64,000 nt of DNA from a virus. Positions 60,421-64,000 of the stretch are shown in pieces. Every line of letters begins with the position of its first letter. Position 1 is the first letter of the stretch. Where the stretch lies: positions 62,001 to 126,000 of IMG/VR virus record IMGVR_UViG_3300028377_000004. The stretch is one strand, 5' to 3'. Position numbers and translations under genes: made by a program. The notes under the pieces were generated by a model, which saw only the letters and a list, made by a program, of their open reading frames with translations, did no database searches and was not told where the DNA came from.

Positions 60421-61053
60421 TTAGTAATCCCATCGATCGCGCTGATTGGGGTCAATTAAATCTTCTAATATTGTCGCACATTTTGCTTTGAGATTTGGGA
60501 TAGCATGGTCTTTAGTTTTAGCTGCCAATTCAAAGATTTCCATTACTATTTCAGACCGTAGTTTAAGTTCGGGATTTACTTTAAAATGCCAGTATCCGTG
60601 TGAGGAAGCATGCTCCCTGATATTATTTAGGGATATCTTATGAGTAGTAGGGTAACTGACGGAACCTTGTTTAAGTTCCTTTTTCATATCCAGGAAAAAA
60701 GGTGTTCCAGATAGGGGGAAATCGTTACCGTTATACTCAACTACAAAGGAAGTTAGGTCCCTCTCACTAGAGACAGAACCTTCAAAGAATTCCTCCCAGA
60801 TGCGGAAATAATATTGACCACCTTTTTTATTTTTCAGGCTATATTCTAGGAGAACAATGCCGTGTCCAAAAATGAGGTAGGGATACCAGCCCTTTTTATG
60901 GAGAGCATAAAGAATAGGATGCTTGGCCCATTTCACCAAAATATCAAAAGGGTTTCTAACCCCATTCTTTATGACGACTTGTCTTTTCTTAGGAGTATTG
61001 GACTCATCTTTTTCGAGAGCGGGTTGAAATGAAATATCGTTTGGAGAAGCCAT
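60421..61053 (-). CDS. Unknown protein, accessory cluster
   Basis: 210 aa. Pro-rich charged start, then RNPFDILVKWAKHPILYALHKKGWYPYLIFGHGIVLLEYSL, FRIWEEFFEG and a helical end (IVMEIFELAAKTKDHAIPNLKAKC). Preceded by a good sigma70-like promoter. Not recognised. Confidence 0.55.
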   Translation of the reverse strand: MASPNDISFQPALEKDESNTPKKRQVVIKNGVRNPFDILVKWAKHPILYALHKKGWYPYLIFGHGIVLLEYSLKNKKGGQYYFRIWEEFFEGSVSSERDLTSFVVEYNGNDFPLSGTPFFLDMKKELKQGSVSYPTTHKISLNNIREHASSHGYWHFKVNPELKLRSEIVMEIFELAAKTKDHAIPNLKAKCATILEDLIDPNQRDRWDY

Positions 61054-61087
61054 ATTAGTATCTATTTAGTAGAAGCCATTTTCGTGA

Positions 61088-61116
61088 ATCTTAAAACCTA
61101 GAGACTAAGATGTCAA
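61088..61116 (-). promoter_or_regulatory. Sigma70-like promoter
   Basis: Minus strand TTGACA, 17-nt spacer, TAAGAT; 35 nt upstream of the 61053 start. A second TTGACA lies 40 nt further upstream. Confidence 0.65.
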
Positions 61117-61172
61117 GCCCGTTTTTCTTTTTGTCAAAGAAGTTATTAACCCCACACAAATAAGAGGTTTTA

Positions 61173-61664
61173 ATGCTACATCTAAATAAACTAGAAGTCC
61201 AAGGTCCAGGCGCTGCTTTTGTAGCAGATAAAATCAATGATGGAATTTTAATCATTGACCCTGAATCTGAGAAAGGAAATCTAGGTCTGTCCCGAGATCA
61301 AATGCCTCAATTAGATGAGGACACAACCTGGAGATTCATTAAAGACCTCCAGAAAGTAGGGGTTGCGACCACTGCAGAGGACATGTTAGTTGCAGAACTA
61401 AGGGCTACTCAGAGCGAAATTAGCACAGAGAAAATTGCCTCCATTCTGAAGGAAATTAGTTGCGGCAAAAAGACTGTCAGAGAGCTTGGAAAAAAGATCA
61501 TTATCTCCAATGACAATTACATTCTGGACGGCCACCACAGATGGGCCGCTCTTTTGATTCATGATCCTCAGAATACCATGTCATGTTTGAAGGTAGACCT
61601 GAAAATGAAGAAGCTCCTACGAATAGCTAAATCCTACGCAGGCGTAACCTCAGAAAGTCTATAA
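61173..61664 (+). CDS. ParB-like nuclease-domain protein
   Basis: 163 aa, AAGAGGTTT before the ATG. NLGLSRDQMPQLDED near residues 36-50 and NYILDGHHRWAALLIHDPQN at about 113-132 follow the ParB/Srx fold signature (D-G-H-x-R with preceding ILDG). Between them a helical region (TAEDMLVAELRATQSEIS). Stand-alone ParB-like proteins in phages may bind or cut DNA or act as CTP-dependent switches; which applies here is unknown. It lies alone on the plus strand between minus-strand operons. Confidence 0.75.
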   Translation: MLHLNKLEVQGPGAAFVADKINDGILIIDPESEKGNLGLSRDQMPQLDEDTTWRFIKDLQKVGVATTAEDMLVAELRATQSEISTEKIASILKEISCGKKTVRELGKKIIISNDNYILDGHHRWAALLIHDPQNTMSCLKVDLKMKKLLRIAKSYAGVTSESL

Positions 61665-61765
61665 TAAAAGGTCATCAGCACTAAAAAGGGAATTAGTCTT
61701 CCGAGGGATTTTTGTTTCCAAATATTTCTCAGAAAAATATAATATAATAGAAAAGAACAGAAAGA

Positions 61766-62065
61766 TCAAGTCCAGACTGCGTAGAGGATCCCGCCAATGC
61801 TGGAGTATAACTTAGGGTCGCCGTCCTCATTAAATATGAGAGCACCTTCATACTGATTACGGAACCCCATCGCCCCTTGAAATTCAGAATAGCTTTCAAA
61901 GCCCAAAGGCACTTCATTTTTGTCGGATGGAAAAAGGATATAGGATATGGTAGGACCTAAAGGTACGATTTCATCCGCTATTCTAACTTTTTTCGTTTCC
62001 AAAAAAAGGTCAAAAGCGTCTGATAATGAAGCGGTAAGTAGGTTTTTGTTTAAGGTATTACCCAT
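61766..62065 (-). CDS. Small unknown protein
   Basis: 99 aa. Helix LSDAFDLFLETKK, then strands (PTISYILFPS, GALIFNEDGDPKLYSSIGGILYAVW). Part of the accessory small-protein operon ending here. Not recognised. Confidence 0.5.
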   Translation of the reverse strand: MGNTLNKNLLTASLSDAFDLFLETKKVRIADEIVPLGPTISYILFPSDKNEVPLGFESYSEFQGAMGFRNQYEGALIFNEDGDPKLYSSIGGILYAVWT

Positions 62066-62074
62066 AAGAGTATA

Positions 62075-62662
62075 TCAACCTAAAATACCTGGAATTAACT
62101 GAAGGTCTAAAAATACGGATCCCCCACTTCTGCACTCACACCTAGAGATCATATCAATATAGTGCTTGACCGCAGGGGAACCCTCCCCTTTATCTAGAGA
62201 GAGTACCAGAAACTCTACCCCACCGTCATACGACCAGAGGGAAGTTACCGAATCTCCTTTCACAAAAGTCCAACTAGGATGTGATCCTAGATACTGTAGG
62301 AAATCTGACGGAAATTGAATTTCTGCAAGTCCCTTATCACTGGGAGTAATACAAGATCCCGTCTTCAAAGGTATAGGATAAGACTTCTCAACCAGAGGAT
62401 GCTGGTGCGGGGGAATATCCGAGGGTTCAGACACACCCTCAGAAGCCTCAGACAAAGCGTCAAGCACTGCGCTGGATACTCTGAGGGTACGGTCAAAGAA
62501 CTCGTTATTCTCATCTTCAGTGTCAGGTTCCGCCTTCACAGTAATGACGGTTTCTTCCTGTTTCTTGACTTTTGGTTTTTTTATGACCTGACTCAGCGGG
62601 GCAGAAGATTCCGCAGAAAAACTTGTTACCTCAGAATGATCTCTGGGAAATTTTTTTGACAT
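62075..62662 (-). CDS. Unknown protein with disordered N-terminus
   Basis: 195 aa, TAGGTTG before the ATG. Residues 1-105 are disordered, Ser/Glu/Lys/Pro-rich. Residues 110-195 form a compact domain (FLQYLGSHPSWTFVKGD, WSYDGGVEFLVLSLDKG, HYIDMISRCECRSGG). Not recognised. Confidence 0.55.
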   Translation of the reverse strand: MSKKFPRDHSEVTSFSAESSAPLSQVIKKPKVKKQEETVITVKAEPDTEDENNEFFDRTLRVSSAVLDALSEASEGVSEPSDIPPHQHPLVEKSYPIPLKTGSCITPSDKGLAEIQFPSDFLQYLGSHPSWTFVKGDSVTSLWSYDGGVEFLVLSLDKGEGSPAVKHYIDMISRCECRSGGSVFLDLQLIPGILG

Positions 62663-62670
62663 TATACAAC

Positions 62671-63129
62671 CTACTCCATAAACAATTTTATGTCCTCATA
62701 CCATAACGCATAAGATCCTTTCGCTGTTCCCAGTACAGCTTTACTCAAAGCCAGCCAAAAGGCAATCTCCAAATTATCAGAGGTAAACAGAATCTTTCTA
62801 GCTTGAGGGCGAATCCTAAAAGAATTTTCGGTGCCCATCCATATGTCATCATTTTTGAACAAGCCATATTCAAACCCACCACCTAGTCCCTCATCGCAGG
62901 CAACTCGAAAAAAATTAACGACAAAAGTTTTCTTTGTCCTAGGAATCCAAGCCTCCGGTAGATACTCAGAGAGGAATAGTTTCATATTTTCAGTAGAATT
63001 TGAAACATCTCTCAAATTACTCTGGACTAGATTCCAAAACGTACCATTCACCAACCCTTCAATCTCGGGAAATTCTTCATTACCAAAAATTTTCACGTAC
63101 CTATGACTATTAGTATTTACTGCTGTCAT
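62671..63129 (-). CDS. Unknown protein, accessory cluster
   Basis: 152 aa, GAGAGTAA before the ATG. Contains LFLSEYLPEAWIP (EYLPEA also in the 56861 gene), FVVNFFRVACDEGLGGGFEYGLF and a C-terminal helix LEIAFWLALSKAVLGTA. Not recognised. Confidence 0.55.
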   Translation of the reverse strand: MTAVNTNSHRYVKIFGNEEFPEIEGLVNGTFWNLVQSNLRDVSNSTENMKLFLSEYLPEAWIPRTKKTFVVNFFRVACDEGLGGGFEYGLFKNDDIWMGTENSFRIRPQARKILFTSDNLEIAFWLALSKAVLGTAKGSYALWYEDIKLFME

Positions 63130-63135
63130 TTAATG

Positions 63136-63618
63136 TTACTCTCTTTTCAAAAATCCATTTGGATCTGACTCTTCTGCATAGAAATATCCCCACTGCTCAT
63201 CATCTTTATTGCTACCGAAATAATAAAAAGGGGGTGCTTCCATGTTCAGAAGTTCCAATAGGTCTTCCATTAAATAGTCAGCCTGATCTGAAGACCCCCA
63301 GTCCGCATCGTCATTCTCCCAAATATGGGAAGGTAGGGACTGAGAAATCTGAACGTACTCTGGACCCGCATCGGAAACCAGACGGAACAGGTCTAGGAAC
63401 CCTTCTAGGACAGAAGGTAGCTTCTCAGGGTCAACGCTAAGAGGTCCTAGCACCTTTTCCTTGTGCAAGTACGTGGTAATAGACAGGAACTCATCTCGAC
63501 ATAGCCGGTGAAGTTCTGGTGGGTTCTCTGTAGCCTGTCCTTCATACGCAAGTTCCCGAAGACGTTCAAGAATCTGGGGATATGTACTCTCTTCATTATT
63601 GAGAATTAACTTTGCCAT
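63136..63618 (-). CDS. Unknown acidic protein with YYFG motif
   Basis: 160 aa, GAGGCCCT before the ATG. N-terminal helices (YPQILERLRELAYEGQ, CRDEFLSITTYLHKEKVLG). The C-terminal FLDLFRLVSD ... PPFYYFGSN ... EQWGYFYAEES part resembles the 45456 gene. Not recognised. Confidence 0.55.
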   Translation of the reverse strand: MAKLILNNEESTYPQILERLRELAYEGQATENPPELHRLCRDEFLSITTYLHKEKVLGPLSVDPEKLPSVLEGFLDLFRLVSDAGPEYVQISQSLPSHIWENDDADWGSSDQADYLMEDLLELLNMEAPPFYYFGSNKDDEQWGYFYAEESDPNGFLKRE

Positions 63619-63619
63619 A

Positions 63620-63940
63620 TTAGGGCCTCGATATGAAATGAGAAGTCAGGTACTCCCGTTGAACTTCCAGAGCGGTTTTGCGCATGATTCGCCTCCAGGT
63701 AGGGGTCAAAACCAGAGAAGGCAATTGCTCCAGGAAGTAAGTAATCCGAAGGGTAGCACCTGCCAAATTAGCAAGGTCTTTCTCGTCTTTCACCATGAGC
63801 ATGACTGCAATACGGAAGTCCATAAGAGCATTTTTTATTTCGTGAGCATGAGCATAGTTCCCATCAATATGAGAATTATGTCCCATCGTTTCGTAGGAAG
63901 GACCCCAGTCTTCTTTGATCTTTTGAGTTTCCATCATCAT
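63620..63940 (-). CDS. Unknown helical protein
   Basis: 106 aa, AAGGAAATA before the ATG triplet. YAHAHEIKNALMDFRIAVMLMVKDEKDLANLAGATLR suggests a helical bundle, with a basic end (RRIMRKTALEVQREY). First gene of the terminal operon, 55 nt downstream of a sigma70-like -35 box. Not recognised. Confidence 0.55.
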   Translation of the reverse strand: MMMETQKIKEDWGPSYETMGHNSHIDGNYAHAHEIKNALMDFRIAVMLMVKDEKDLANLAGATLRITYFLEQLPSLVLTPTWRRIMRKTALEVQREYLTSHFISRP

Positions 63941-63961
63941 TATTTCCTTTTTGTGTGATTA

Positions 63962-64000
63962 CCGGAAGGAACCTTATCAGATCCTTCCGGCTTATGTCAA
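63962..64000 (-). promoter_or_regulatory. TTGACA box overlapping a 9-bp inverted repeat
   Basis: Minus strand begins TTGACA, then the inverted repeat CCGGAAGGA / TCCTTCCGG (63962-63990). GATAAG lies 16 nt after TTGACA as a possible -10 inside the repeat loop. It may be a promoter with an operator, or the terminator of a gene outside the window; no T run follows. Confidence 0.4.

Overview
The window is a stretch of a large tailed-phage (myovirus-type, jumbo-like) genome. The evidence is a long block of baseplate, tail-tube and tape-measure genes, viral-style nucleotide metabolism genes, and many tightly packed small genes of unknown function. Genes overlap or nearly touch, most starts have a clear AGGAG/AAGGA-type ribosome binding site, and almost everything lies on the minus strand. 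No capsid, terminase, sheath or polymerase gene is present, so this is one part of a bigger genome. The host cannot be named from the sequence. A lipobox protein, signal-peptide and virion-linked lytic transglycosylases and sigma70-like promoters suggest a bacterium with a periplasm and ordinary Shine-Dalgarno translation.

Positions 1-35600 form the virion block, transcribed leftward. From upstream (right) to downstream (left) it holds a 294-aa unknown, a secreted lytic transglycosylase, a protein with five GDQSKN repeats, the tail tube protein followed by a strong terminator, a protein with a probable ADP-ribosyltransferase domain, two tail-assembly-chaperone-like genes, the tape measure, a zinc metallopeptidase, two paralogous tail/baseplate proteins, a hub with a built-in lytic transglycosylase, the OB-fold spike, a Gly/Ala repeat protein, a 2164-aa and a 724-aa baseplate-associated protein, a gp25-like wedge subunit and a baseplate J (gp6-like) protein that runs off the left edge. 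One small plus-strand gene interrupts this block.

Positions 35700-53000 hold replication and metabolism genes: a calcineurin-like phosphoesterase and thymidylate kinase (plus strand), a divergent DnaN-like sliding clamp, an FmdB-type zinc ribbon, a Tpt1/KptA-like RNA 2'-phosphotransferase, a DNA methyltransferase split into two ORFs and interrupted by a LAGLIDADG intein, the scar of a deleted adenine methyltransferase, a GyrA-type topoisomerase subunit, a secreted trypsin-like lipoprotein (plus strand), DHFR and thymidylate synthase. Thymidylate kinase, DHFR and thymidylate synthase together give a dTMP supply route.

Positions 53000-64000 hold small, mostly unrecognised minus-strand genes, probably early or host-takeover functions, some visibly related to one another. 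Among them are a LexA-like winged-helix protein, a ParB-like protein and a tRNA-Met gene whose anticodon is split by a 52-nt insertion.

The most notable signals are a three-copy phage-specific promoter (TTGTAA-N14-G[GT]GTATAT) in front of small-gene clusters, the interrupted tRNA together with a Tpt1-like enzyme, the split intein-bearing methyltransferase beside a decayed second methyltransferase, and short peptide motifs (LGH-NPELR, ASRY, GDQSKN) shared or repeated in otherwise different proteins.
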